Of a DNA stretch of 64,000 nt, positions 49,992-58,501 are shown in pieces. The notes below the pieces were generated by a model. That model saw only the letters and a program-made list of their open reading frames with translations, did not search any database and had not been told where the DNA came from. Both the position numbers and the translations under genes were made by a program. Positions within the stretch are counted from its first letter, which is position 1. Every line of letters begins with the position of its first letter. The stretch lies in assembly GCA_035715725.1 (NCBI GenBank), contig DASTKT010000096.1:8789-72788 (forward strand). The letters are read 5' to 3'. The DNA comes from JADGGV01 sp035715725. Its GTDB lineage: Bacteria > Gemmatimonadota > Gemmatimonadetes > Longimicrobiales > RSA9.

Positions 49992-51362
49992 GTGGACACC
50001 GATCGGATCGACGTGTACATCGACGAGCACCTCCCCCGCTTCCGGGAGGAGCTCTTCGACTTCCTGCGCATTCCGAGCGTGAGCGCGCGCAGCGAGAGCA
50101 AGGCGGACGTGCGCCGCGCCGCCGGCTGGCTGGCGGAGCGGATGCGCGAGGCGGGCCTCGAAGTCTCGATCGAGGAGACCGCCGGTCACCCCGTCGTGCT
50201 CGGGGAGTGGCGGGGCGCCGGCGCGGATGCGCCGACCGTGCTGATCTACGGGCACTACGACGTGCAGCCGGCCGAGCCGCTGGAGCTGTGGACGTCGCCA
50301 CCGTTCGAGCCGACGATCCGCGACGGCCGGATCTACGCCCGCGGCTCCGTCGACGACAAGGGGCAGCTCTACCTGCACGTGAAGGCCATCGAGGCGCACA
50401 TGCGGACGGCCGGGCGGCTCCCGGTGAATGTCGTGGTCGTCGCGGAGGGGGAGGAGGAGGTCGGGAGCGAGAACCTGGTGCCCTTCCTCGAGGCGAACGC
50501 GGGGAGGCTCCGCGGCGACGCGATCATCGTCTCCGACACGACGATGGTGGGGCCCGGCATCCCCACCATCGGTGCCTCGCTCCGCGGGATCGCCTACTTC
50601 CAGATCGACGTACAGGGTCCCGCGCAGGACCTGCACTCCGGCGCGTACGGCGGCGCGGTGATGAATCCGGCGACGGCGCTCGCGCGGATCATCGCCAGCT
50701 TCCACGACGCGGACGGGCGGGTGCAGATCGCCGGCTTCTACGACGCGGTGCGGCCGCCGGAGGAGATGCGCGAGCAGATTGCGCGGGTACCGTTCAGCGA
50801 GGCGGCGTTCCGCGAGGAGACCGGGAGCCCGGCGCTGTTCGGCGAGAAGGGTTTCGGCACCCTGGAGCGGATCTGGGTGCGGCCGACCTGCGAGGTCAAC
50901 GGGCTGCTCTCCGGCTACACGGGCGAAGGCTCGAAGACGGTCCTCCCGTCGAAGTCGATGGCGAAGGTGAGCTGCCGGCTCGTCCCCGACCAGGACCCGG
51001 ATCGCATCGCGGCGCTGTTCATCGAGCACGTCCATCGCGTCGCGCCGGAGGGCGTCACCGTGGAGGTCCGCGAGCTGCACGGCGGCAAGCCCTGGCGCGC
51101 GCGGCTCGAGGGCTCGTTGCACGAAGCGGGCGCCCGCGCGCTCGAGCACGCGTTCGGCAAGCCGCCGGTGCTGGCGGGGGAGGGTGGGTCGATCCCCATC
51201 GTCTCGGATTTCGAGCGCGTGCTGGGCGCGCCGGTCCTGCTCATGGGCTTCGGGCTCCCCGGCGAGAACGCCCATGCGCCGGACGAGTGGATGAGCGTCG
51301 AGAACTTCGAGAAGGGCACGCACGCGGCCGCGGCGCTGCTCTCGGAGCTGGCAGGGCGCTGA
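49992..51362 (+). CDS. M20 family metallopeptidase (dipeptidase-like)
   Basis: A 456-residue zinc peptidase. GTG 49992 has GGGGGAG just upstream. Metal-binding motifs are IYGHYDVQPAEP (first His and bridging Asp), ARGSVDDKGQLYLH, and EGEEEVGSENL (catalytic Glu pair), followed by SDTTMVGPGIP and HSGAYGGAVMNPA, the PepV/CPG-like lid domain. No signal peptide, so it is cytoplasmic. Together with the S46 peptidase it would finish the breakdown of dipeptides. Confidence 0.93.
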   Translation: MDTDRIDVYIDEHLPRFREELFDFLRIPSVSARSESKADVRRAAGWLAERMREAGLEVSIEETAGHPVVLGEWRGAGADAPTVLIYGHYDVQPAEPLELWTSPPFEPTIRDGRIYARGSVDDKGQLYLHVKAIEAHMRTAGRLPVNVVVVAEGEEEVGSENLVPFLEANAGRLRGDAIIVSDTTMVGPGIPTIGASLRGIAYFQIDVQGPAQDLHSGAYGGAVMNPATALARIIASFHDADGRVQIAGFYDAVRPPEEMREQIARVPFSEAAFREETGSPALFGEKGFGTLERIWVRPTCEVNGLLSGYTGEGSKTVLPSKSMAKVSCRLVPDQDPDRIAALFIEHVHRVAPEGVTVEVRELHGGKPWRARLEGSLHEAGARALEHAFGKPPVLAGEGGSIPIVSDFERVLGAPVLLMGFGLPGENAHAPDEWMSVENFEKGTHAAAALLSELAGR

Positions 51363-51386
51363 GCGTCGTGACCGGGTCGGAACGCA

Positions 51387-51422
51387 GAGGCGCCCGGCTA
51401 CCGCGCGGTGGCCGGGCGCCTC
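51387..51422. terminator. Terminator between M20 gene and lytic transglycosylase
   Basis: Perfect 12-base arms (GAGGCGCCCGGC and complement) with a 12-base loop, located between convergent genes ending at 51362 and 51440. Confidence 0.65.
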
Positions 51423-51439
51423 GTTCGACGCGTACCGCG

Positions 51440-52162
51440 TCAGCGGGCGAGCACGTGCAGCGGCTTCGTGCGCGCCGCCTGCATCTCCCGGTCGATCTGC
51501 TGGCGCAGCCGCGCGATCCGGTCCGGGTAGACGTGGCAGTTCGGGGTGTTCGTGCCGCGGACGCAGCCGTTGTAGCCCAGGAGCGCCCGGCGCTCGTCGC
51601 CGCGCGCCGTACGCATGTACCAGGCGAGCAGGCTCGTGCCGGTGCAGAGGTTGTCGTCGATGTCGTAGAGGTTGCGGCCGCACCCCTCCCACCGGCCGGC
51701 CCAGGCCGGCATGATCTGCATCAGGCCGCGGGCGCCCACGGAGCTCGTCGCGCGCGGGTTGCCCTCGCTCTCCAGCAGCAGCACGGAAGCGACGGTGGCC
51801 GGATCCAGGTTCTTGCGCGCCGCGTGCTCCACGAGCGGCCACGCCATCCGGCGCGCGACGTCATCCGGCACGCCACGGCGCCGGAGCACCTGCTCGACCG
51901 GCGCCACGTGGTTGCGGTAGAGGGAGACGTAGGCCACCGTCTTCTGGCCATCCCGACGGATGGCACCCATGGTGCGGGTCAGCGCCTCGATCTGGATCCG
52001 CGGGACATGCTGGATGGGCCGCCGGCCGTGAGCGGACATGTCGGCGGGGAGCGTGAGCGCGCCGGTCGTCGCCTTCCCCAGGCCGAAGCCGAGGAAGAGC
52101 AGGACCGGAGCGGCGAGCGGGACGATGCGGGCGCGGCGCAGGAGATACTCAAGCTCCGCCAT
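51440..52162 (-). CDS. Membrane-anchored lytic transglycosylase, SLT family (paralogue 2)
   Basis: A 240-residue transglycosylase. The start at 52162 (AGGGA upstream) gives an N-terminal membrane segment (about 12-36). The catalytic Glu is E131 in SVLLLESEGNP, followed by SSVGARGLMQIMP. The C-terminal YNGCVRGTNTPNC is nearly identical to that of paralogue 1 at 10386-11078, and the two proteins share overall layout. It is a single gene. Gene duplication and sharing of a Cys-containing C-terminal signature suggest a lineage-specific family. Confidence 0.9.
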   Translation of the reverse strand: MAELEYLLRRARIVPLAAPVLLFLGFGLGKATTGALTLPADMSAHGRRPIQHVPRIQIEALTRTMGAIRRDGQKTVAYVSLYRNHVAPVEQVLRRRGVPDDVARRMAWPLVEHAARKNLDPATVASVLLLESEGNPRATSSVGARGLMQIMPAWAGRWEGCGRNLYDIDDNLCTGTSLLAWYMRTARGDERRALLGYNGCVRGTNTPNCHVYPDRIARLRQQIDREMQAARTKPLHVLAR

Positions 52163-52354
52163 CGTTCCCTTGCGGGGCGCCGCGCCTTCGCGGTGCGGTT
52201 TCGATCGTTTCATTTTGTTGATCGGTCGAACCGGGGAGGAGCGAATTTGCAGCCACCGACGCCCGTTGCGCAAGCCGCCGCGAGCGGATGCGCGTTTGCG
52301 TCGACGTAAATGGTAGACGATCGGGGCGCGCCCCGGTCACGCGGGAGGGCGAAA

Positions 52355-52570
52355 ATGGCGGAGGCGCGCTACCTGGTGCGGGGGATCGGGGATGCGGAAT
52401 CGGCCTTCAAGGTCGAAGCCATGCTGCACAGCAAGGTCGGGGTGCAGGAGGTGCGGGCGGACCCCGAGACGGGGGAGCTCTGGATCCGCTTCGACGAGCG
52501 GCTCGTGCCGCCGCCGCGCCTGAAGAGCTACCTGGAGAGCGCCGGCGTGAGGACGGTGCGCCCGCTCTGA
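52355..52570 (+). CDS. Small HMA-like fold protein lacking the metal-binding cysteines
   Basis: A 71-residue protein. ATG 52355 has GGGAGGG about 6 bases upstream. The pattern YLVRGIGDAESAFKVEAML, VGVQEVRADPETGELWIRF and RLKSYLESAGV follows the beta-alpha-beta-beta-alpha-beta plan of heavy-metal-associated domains. The expected CxxC between strand 1 and helix 1 is absent. Copper binding is therefore unlikely. The next gene is on the opposite strand. Confidence 0.55.
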   Translation: MAEARYLVRGIGDAESAFKVEAMLHSKVGVQEVRADPETGELWIRFDERLVPPPRLKSYLESAGVRTVRPL

Positions 52571-52619
52571 GCGCGCCGGCTCCGCCGGCCGGCGGTCCGC
52601 ACCCGACCGAAGCGCCGCT

Positions 52620-53525
52620 TCAGGCGGCCTTGAGCTGGTCGATCAACGTATCGATGTCTTCCGTGGTGAAGCGGTACTCGGCCGTGCAGAACTGGCAGAC
52701 GGCCTCGGTGTGGCCACGCGCCGCGCCCTCTGCGCGCATCTCCTCGAGCGCAGACTGTCCCAACAGCATCAGCGCGCGCTCCGCCCGCTCCCGCGAGCAC
52801 GGGCAGTGGAACTGGACCGGCACGCGGTCCAGCAGGTCGTAGCCGTCCGGGAAGATCCGGCCCAGGATGTCCTCCGGCGAATCCCCGCTCCGCAGCATGG
52901 TGGTGGGGTGCGGCAGCGAGCGGATCTTCGCCTCGATCTCGTCCACGGCGTCCTCCGCCAGCCCCGGAAGCAACTGGACGATGTAGCCGCCGGCGGCCTC
53001 CACGCTGCCGTCGACGCGGACGAAGACACCGATGCCGACGGCCGACGGCACCTGCTCGCTGTGCGCCAGGTAGTACGCCAGGTCCTCGCCGATCTCTCCG
53101 GATACGATCTCGACCGTGCTGGCGTACGGATGCCGCATCCCCACATCCCGCGTGACCGTGAGCCGGCCGGTGGTGCCCACCGCGCCGCGCACGAACAGCT
53201 TGCCGTTACGCACCTGCTCGATCTCGGGCCGCGGGTTCGACACCAGCCCGCGCACCTCGCCCCGCCCGTTCGCGGTGGCGAGCAGCGTGCCGGCCGGGCC
53301 GTCCCCCTGGATCCGCACCGTGACCAGGTGCTCGTCCTCCTTGAGCATCGCGCCGAAGATGAGCGCGCCCATGGCCAGGCGTCCGAGCGCCGCGGTGGTT
53401 ACGGGATAGGTGCCGTGCCGCTCGTGCAGCGCCTCGACCACTCCCGTAGCCTCGATGGCGAACGCGCGGACGAGGCCGTCGTGCGCCGTCGCCCGGGCGA
53501 TGTAGTCGTGCTTCCGCTCCTGCAT
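52620..53525 (-). CDS. hslO: Redox-regulated chaperone Hsp33
   Basis: A 301-residue holdase activated by oxidation. The N-terminal domain has DGLVRAFAIEATGVVE and GPAGTLLATANGRGEVRG. The C-terminal zinc-centre cysteines are C241/C243 (CPCS, usually CDCS) and C277/C280 (CQFC), all four present. The protein protects unfolding clients during peroxide or hypochlorite stress. It lies 132 bases downstream of the GroES-like gene on the same strand, separated by a terminator. Confidence 0.95.
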   Translation of the reverse strand: MQERKHDYIARATAHDGLVRAFAIEATGVVEALHERHGTYPVTTAALGRLAMGALIFGAMLKEDEHLVTVRIQGDGPAGTLLATANGRGEVRGLVSNPRPEIEQVRNGKLFVRGAVGTTGRLTVTRDVGMRHPYASTVEIVSGEIGEDLAYYLAHSEQVPSAVGIGVFVRVDGSVEAAGGYIVQLLPGLAEDAVDEIEAKIRSLPHPTTMLRSGDSPEDILGRIFPDGYDLLDRVPVQFHCPCSRERAERALMLLGQSALEEMRAEGAARGHTEAVCQFCTAEYRFTTEDIDTLIDQLKAA

Positions 53526-53599
53526 GCAATCTCCGTCTTCTTCGATGGGTGACGACCTGGGGTACCCCGCCGGCGACGTGGAGAGCCGTGGGAGAGCGA

Positions 53600-53647
53600 A
53601 ATGCGACGAGGGGGCGGCCCGCTCTCCGGCCGCCCCCTCGTCGCATT
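53600..53647. terminator. Long perfect stem-loop after the GroES-like gene
   Basis: Arms of 20 bases (AATGCGACGAGGGGGCGGCC and complement) with an 8-base loop, 10 bases beyond the end of the GroES-like gene on the minus strand. Confidence 0.75.
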
Positions 53648-53657
53648 CGCGCCGGCT

Positions 53658-54035
53658 TCACCAGCCGGGCTCGGGGAGGTCCTCCTCGCGCACCAGCACG
53701 AGGATCGCCGCCTGCGGGACGACCAGGTACTTCTCCCCCTCGAACGTGATCTCGACCGCCGCGCGGCGGAAGAAGATCGCGTAGTCGCCCGGACGTGCCT
53801 GCACGGGCAGGTACTTCGCCTCGGTGCCGCCGATGCGCCAGGGCTCGTCGTCGAGCTCGGTCGGCGCGGAGATCGGGGTGCCGGGGCCGCGCGCCACGAC
53901 CTTCCCGGCCTGCACGGCCTGGCTGTCGAGGGCCGTCGGCGGCAGGTACAGCCCGACCCGTGTACGGTCCTCGCCCGCCTCGGGCTGGATGAGGACGCGG
54001 TCACCGACGACGATGAGCTTCTTTTTCGGTTCCAT
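53658..54035 (-). CDS. Divergent GroES-like co-chaperonin
   Basis: A 125-residue protein with the GroES fold pattern: LIVVGDRVLIQPE at the N-terminus, GKVVARGPG in the middle and GDYAIFF, KYLVVPQAAILVLVREEDL at the end. It is about 28 residues longer than standard GroES, with an insertion of roughly 27 residues (PTELDDEPWRIGG region) and a different mobile loop (LYLPPTALDSQA). No groEL is adjacent. It may serve a specialised chaperonin or have another role. No CIRCE element was seen upstream. Confidence 0.78.
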   Translation of the reverse strand: MEPKKKLIVVGDRVLIQPEAGEDRTRVGLYLPPTALDSQAVQAGKVVARGPGTPISAPTELDDEPWRIGGTEAKYLPVQARPGDYAIFFRRAAVEITFEGEKYLVVPQAAILVLVREEDLPEPGW

Positions 54036-54174
54036 GTCCGAACAATGTCAGGAGTTGTCGCCGCGATCAAGCGGCGCGGCCCGCCCGATCGCCCATGGCT
54101 CCGCCCCGGATCCGGTGCCACCGTCGCGCGAGCCCGGCCCGATGTGGGCCGGCGGGACTCGGCCGGAGGGAGGC

Positions 54175-54393
54175 ATGACGACGAGCGGCGGGCATGGCGG
54201 CAGGCCCGGGAGGTCGCCGACGACGCGGCGCCCCTTCACCTTCCTGCTGGACGAGCGGCTCGTGGAGCGCGCTCGCAGCGAGGTCGGCGAAGGGGACGTG
54301 GTGCGGAGCATCGAGGCGGCGCTGGCGGCCGCCATCGACTACCAGCTCTGGGTCCGGGAGGTCCGTTCCGGCGAGCGGGGTGTGCTCTCCTAG
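54175..54393 (+). CDS. Small hypothetical protein, possibly ribbon-helix-helix-like
   Basis: A 72-residue protein with GGAGGGAGGC immediately before ATG 54175. After a Gly/Arg-rich disordered start, residues 20-60 read TFLLDERLVERARSEVGEGD and VVRSIEAALAAAIDYQLWVR. This strand-helix-helix pattern resembles antitoxin-type DNA-binding proteins. No toxin gene is next to it. The stop overlaps the end of the opposite PorV-like gene. Confidence 0.5.
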   Translation: MTTSGGHGGRPGRSPTTRRPFTFLLDERLVERARSEVGEGDVVRSIEAALAAAIDYQLWVREVRSGERGVLS

Positions 54394-55364
54394 GGGACGA
54401 GGGGACGCGACCAGCGGACGCCGAAGCGGTGCACCGCGCCGAAGAAGTCGAGGTTGCGGTACGTGTAGTCGAGGGCGAGCGCGCCGAGGGAGATGCCGCC
54501 GCCGATCTCGAGCGGACCGAGGCCGCCGTCACTCTGGTCGGTGCTGTAGCCGACGCGTCCGACCGCGCCGAAGCGGGATGCGCCGCCGGGGAGCAGGCCG
54601 GCCTCGACGCCGGCCGCGAGCCCGCCGGTCTTTTCCTTCAGCCGCTGGACGTAGTCCGCGGCGACGAGCAGGCCGAGACCCCGCTGGCCGCCGGCCTGGA
54701 ACGTCGCGCCGACGCGGGCCTCGGTCGGCAGCCGGCCGGCGTCCCCGGAGAGCGAGCCGCCCAGGTTGCGCAGCGCGGCGCCGACCGTGAGCGCGGAGGA
54801 CACGGACGCCTGCGCACCGAGGTCGAAGATCGGCGCGCTGCTCGTCTCCCCCGCGATCGAGCTGGAGACGAAGCCGGCGCCGGCGCCGAGGCGGAGTCGG
54901 CCGTCGCGGAGCGGGAGCGAAGCGGACAGCCGGCCGGCGGCCTCGCTCTCGGACACGGTGCTGCCGGTCTCGGTGCCGCGCTGGCCGCCGAAGATCGGGT
55001 CCGCAACCACCTCGCGCACGGAGCCGCCGTTCAGGTAGGCCAGCCCCGCGCCGATGGAGAGCGAGCCCACGCGGAAGGCGCCGGCCAGCGACCCGAGCGA
55101 GATGTCCTCGACGAAGCGCTCGTAGGAGAACGACGCCCCTGTCCGGAGCGAGGCGAGCCCGGCCGGGTTGTAGAAGACGACGTCGGCGTCGCCGGTCGCA
55201 GAGGTGTAGGCCCCGCTGAGCGCGGCGGCGCGGGCTCCCGGCGTGAGCTGCAGGACGGTCGCCCCGGTGGAGCCGGCGCCCTCCTGCGCGCGGACCGGAG
55301 GGGCCAGCAGCACGGCCGCGAGCGCGCCGGCCAGCGCGGCGGCGGGACGGAAGTGTCGGTGCAT
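54390..55364 (-). CDS. PorV/PorQ-like outer-membrane protein
   Basis: A 324-residue protein with a signal peptide (about 1-26) and a FadL-like barrel of the PorV/PorQ group: LQLTPGARAAALSGAYTS (the family's N-terminal motif), DVVFYNPAGLASLRTGASFS and many GAGLAYL-type strands ending in VRWSRPL. PorV is the shuttle that carries CTD proteins of the type IX secretion system to attachment. It is 6 bases downstream of a subtilisin gene with such a C-terminal domain, giving strong context. Confidence 0.87.
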   Translation of the reverse strand: MHRHFRPAAALAGALAAVLLAPPVRAQEGAGSTGATVLQLTPGARAAALSGAYTSATGDADVVFYNPAGLASLRTGASFSYERFVEDISLGSLAGAFRVGSLSIGAGLAYLNGGSVREVVADPIFGGQRGTETGSTVSESEAAGRLSASLPLRDGRLRLGAGAGFVSSSIAGETSSAPIFDLGAQASVSSALTVGAALRNLGGSLSGDAGRLPTEARVGATFQAGGQRGLGLLVAADYVQRLKEKTGGLAAGVEAGLLPGGASRFGAVGRVGYSTDQSDGGLGPLEIGGGISLGALALDYTYRNLDFFGAVHRFGVRWSRPLVP

Positions 55365-55370
55365 CGTCGT

Positions 55371-58300
55371 CTACTCCTGGGACGTCGCGGCCGTGGCCGC
55401 GCCGGGGGCGATGATGAGCTTCCTGCGGATGATCTGGCCGTCCACGTCGAACACCACGAGGTACATGCCGGCGGCGACGCGGCCGCCGTCCTCGTTGCGG
55501 AGGTCCCAGTCGACGCGGCCTTCCGACGAGATCTTCGTCGTCAGGTCGATGATGCGCCGGCCGGTGAGCGAGTAGATCCCCGCCGTCCGCGGCCGCGTCG
55601 TGAAGTTGAAGACGACGTGGCCGGAACGCACCGGGTTCTCGCTCAGCGCGAACACCTCGCCGGGTTGCAGCACGGTCGTGCGGATCGGTGTCGAGGCCAC
55701 CGTCGACGCGGCGTCGATCTGGTCGATCGCCTGCGAGCGCGCACCCACGGTCTTCGTGCCCTGCGGGACGTAGGTGGCCGAGAACGACGAGGCGTTCGGC
55801 ACCTGACCGCTCGACTCGATGGCGAGGAGAAGCGAGGTGGTGCCGTTCTTCGGAGCGGTGACGTCGCTGAGGCCGATCGAGACGCGCGAGGGCGTGCCGG
55901 CGGTCAGCTTCACCTGCGCGGCGCCGACCACCGGGTCGCTGGCGTCGGCCTGCGCGTTGGCGTTGGCGTCGCGCACGGCGAGCACACGGGCGGCCGCATC
56001 GTCTCCCGAAATGTCGAACGCCAGGGCCCGGACGCTGATGTCCTCGTAGCCGTCCGACCTGAGCTGAAGCGAGAGCAGCGAGAGCAGAGTTCCCTTGGCG
56101 CTCTGCACCGTCTTGCTCGTGGCGAGCGAGGTGCCGCTGACGGCCAGCTTCGCCGGCGGGACCACCACGAGCACCGTGCTGTCGCGCAGGCCGGCGCCGA
56201 CGCCCACGACGAATGCCGTGCCGGCGGACAGCGCCTTGGCCGCGCCGTTCGCGTCCACCGAGGCCACGGCGGGCGCGGATGAGGAAAACGCGACCGCGAC
56301 GCCGGGGATCGGCGTGCCCAGGAAGTTCTGCGGCGTCGCTTTCACCTGCAGCGTGGCGTTGGTCGGGAGCGTATCGGCGCGGGGCGAGAGGCCGAGCTTC
56401 GCCACGGTCGTGACATCGCTGCCGAGGAGGTCGATGCCCGCCTTCACGTCGAGCTTGCCGTAGCCCCACCAGTCCGCCGGGCTTCCGGCCGGATCGTAGC
56501 GCCGGACGGTGAACGCGTCCTGGCGGCCGGTCGTCGAGAGGAGCCCCTTGACCTGCGCCGCGGTCAGGTTGGGCGCCTTCTGGAGGAAGACGGCCACGGC
56601 GCCAGTGACGTGCGGTGCCGCCATGCTGGTCCCGGCGATCACCCAGTGTACGCCGTCGGGCGCCTTGAGCTTGTCGGTGGCGAGGGCGTCCCGGGAGAGG
56701 GCGGACATCACGCCGAGGCCCGGCGCCGTGATCTCCGGCTTGAGCCGGCCATCGCGCGTCGGGCCGCCGGACGAGAAGCGCGCCAGGTCGCCGAGCTCCT
56801 CCTTCTGCACGTAGTTGACCGTGGACCCCGTGGCCGAGAGCCAGGAGAGCCGGGTGACGTATGCGCCGGCGGTGATCACGTTCTTGGCGGTGCCCGGAGT
56901 ACCGACGAGGTAGCGGTTGTCGAAGCCGTTGCGCCCGAGTGCGATCCCGCCGTTCAGATCGCTCGCCCACAGCCACAGGTGCCAGGCCCGCCCGGAGGTG
57001 ACGCTACGCGCCTGGACGCGCACCGTCCACAGCCCCGGCGCCGGCGAGTTGCCCTCCGTCGTGCAGTCGTTCGCCTCGAGATGCGCGTCGATGTCGCCGT
57101 CCGAGGGCATGGGCCCGTCCCTGCCGTTGTCGATGAAGATCTCCCCGCCCACGCTGTCCTGCACCGTCCGCTGTCCGGTCGTGGCCGTCGCGAGCGTGCC
57201 GTTCGGCCGCACCATGGTGATGTCGTACTGGTCCTGACCCGGATAGTAGAGGTCCATGGCGACGTAGTCGTTGCACCGGCCGGTTCGTGGGGCGTACTGC
57301 GGCGCCTCGAACTGGATGTCGACGGACTCGCCCGTGGACATCGCCCGGGAGGCGTGGATGAGCACGCTCTCCGTCGCCGGCGTGGTGTTCCCGTTCGAGC
57401 CCGAGTTGCCCGCCGAGGTCACGACGATCGCGCCCGAATCGACCTCCGCGTCGAGCCGCCGCTCGGCCAGCGAGCTGCCGTCCGCCGGGCCGCCGATGCC
57501 GCCGAGCGAGAGATTGATGACGATGCGCTTCCCGAGCGACTGCGCCGTGCGCCGCAGCCAGGTCACGCCATCGGCGATGTCGTCGAAGGTGAACGCGCCG
57601 TTGCCACCCTTGACGATGAGCAGGTCCGCGGCGGGGGCCACGCCGGCGTACTGGTACGCCGTGCCGCCGTTGCCGACCGCCGAGCCGTCACCGGCGGCCG
57701 TGCCCGTCACGTGCGTGCCATGCCCGTCGAGATCGCGCTCGCTGCACCCCGCGCCCGGGTTGTCGATGGCCGCCTGGATCGACTCCTGGGTGCACACGTT
57801 GCCGTAGTTGAAGCCGGTCGGCGGAGTCCCCGCCGTCGTCTGGTCCCAGAGCGCGAGCACCCGCGTCTTGCCGTTCGGGTCCAGGAAGTCGTCGTGCCGG
57901 AAGTCGAGGCCCGTGTCGTAGACGCCGACGATCACGCCCTGCCCGGCGTAGCCGGTCCACGTGCCGCCGTTACGGGATCGTACCTGGTCCGCGCGGATCG
58001 AGATCACGCCGGAGTCGTTCTGTGCGCGGAGGATCGGCGCCGCCTCCATGGACACGATACGGCTCGAGGTCGCCAGTGCGGGGAGGGCGTCGACGGGGAT
58101 CCGCGCGGTGGCGATGTAGGTGCCCTCGCGGCTCCGGATCATCGTGCCCACGCCCACGCCGCGCCCCCGGAGCTCGTCCGCGCCGGACGGATCGCGCAGC
58201 TCGACGAGCGTTGCCACGCGCGGCTGCCCCGACCCACCCTCGTAATCGAGCGACACTGCGCCCGCCAGTGGCGCCGGCGCGGACGCCTGCACGTTGGCTC

Positions 58301-58457
58301 GCGCCTCCTGGATCGATTGGCGGTATTCCTCCCGCATCAGCATCCGCAGCTTGGGATCCACGTAGGGCCTCCCGGGCTGCTGCGCGCCGACACCGGCCGG
58401 CGCGAGAAACGCCAGCACCGCGAGCGGTACCATCGACGACGTGAAAGCGAACCGCAT
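55371..58457 (-). CDS. S8 subtilisin with T9SS-type C-terminal sorting domain
   Basis: A 1028-residue secreted peptidase. Signal peptide (about 1-25), propeptide, then the catalytic Asp in GVYDTGLDF (D181), His in DGHGTHVTG (H246) and Ser in AGTSMAAPHV (S611). Between H and S is a long PA-like insertion. After the protease come an Ig-like domain (about 670-770) and a region with KAVRDANANA-type motifs. The last about 95 residues have SENPVRSG, GIYSLTGRRI and AAGMYLVVF, typical of a type IX sorting domain. It leads a two-gene unit with PorV. Confidence 0.9.
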   Translation of the reverse strand: MRFAFTSSMVPLAVLAFLAPAGVGAQQPGRPYVDPKLRMLMREEYRQSIQEARANVQASAPAPLAGAVSLDYEGGSGQPRVATLVELRDPSGADELRGRGVGVGTMIRSREGTYIATARIPVDALPALATSSRIVSMEAAPILRAQNDSGVISIRADQVRSRNGGTWTGYAGQGVIVGVYDTGLDFRHDDFLDPNGKTRVLALWDQTTAGTPPTGFNYGNVCTQESIQAAIDNPGAGCSERDLDGHGTHVTGTAAGDGSAVGNGGTAYQYAGVAPAADLLIVKGGNGAFTFDDIADGVTWLRRTAQSLGKRIVINLSLGGIGGPADGSSLAERRLDAEVDSGAIVVTSAGNSGSNGNTTPATESVLIHASRAMSTGESVDIQFEAPQYAPRTGRCNDYVAMDLYYPGQDQYDITMVRPNGTLATATTGQRTVQDSVGGEIFIDNGRDGPMPSDGDIDAHLEANDCTTEGNSPAPGLWTVRVQARSVTSGRAWHLWLWASDLNGGIALGRNGFDNRYLVGTPGTAKNVITAGAYVTRLSWLSATGSTVNYVQKEELGDLARFSSGGPTRDGRLKPEITAPGLGVMSALSRDALATDKLKAPDGVHWVIAGTSMAAPHVTGAVAVFLQKAPNLTAAQVKGLLSTTGRQDAFTVRRYDPAGSPADWWGYGKLDVKAGIDLLGSDVTTVAKLGLSPRADTLPTNATLQVKATPQNFLGTPIPGVAVAFSSSAPAVASVDANGAAKALSAGTAFVVGVGAGLRDSTVLVVVPPAKLAVSGTSLATSKTVQSAKGTLLSLLSLQLRSDGYEDISVRALAFDISGDDAAARVLAVRDANANAQADASDPVVGAAQVKLTAGTPSRVSIGLSDVTAPKNGTTSLLLAIESSGQVPNASSFSATYVPQGTKTVGARSQAIDQIDAASTVASTPIRTTVLQPGEVFALSENPVRSGHVVFNFTTRPRTAGIYSLTGRRIIDLTTKISSEGRVDWDLRNEDGGRVAAGMYLVVFDVDGQIIRRKLIIAPGAATAATSQE

Positions 58458-58501
58458 TCCGATCCCGAGGTGAGGGTTAGGGCGAGCCGTCCGTGCGCGC
58501 C

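Noticed and set aside
52196..52240. Imperfect inverted repeat TTCGATCG/CGGTCGAA before the second transglycosylase
   Set aside because: One mismatch in eight, a long spacer and no second copy upstream of paralogue 1.
54036..54174. CIRCE heat-shock operator before the GroES-like gene
   Set aside because: The TTAGCACTC-N9-GAGTGCTAA inverted repeat is not present in the upstream sequence.
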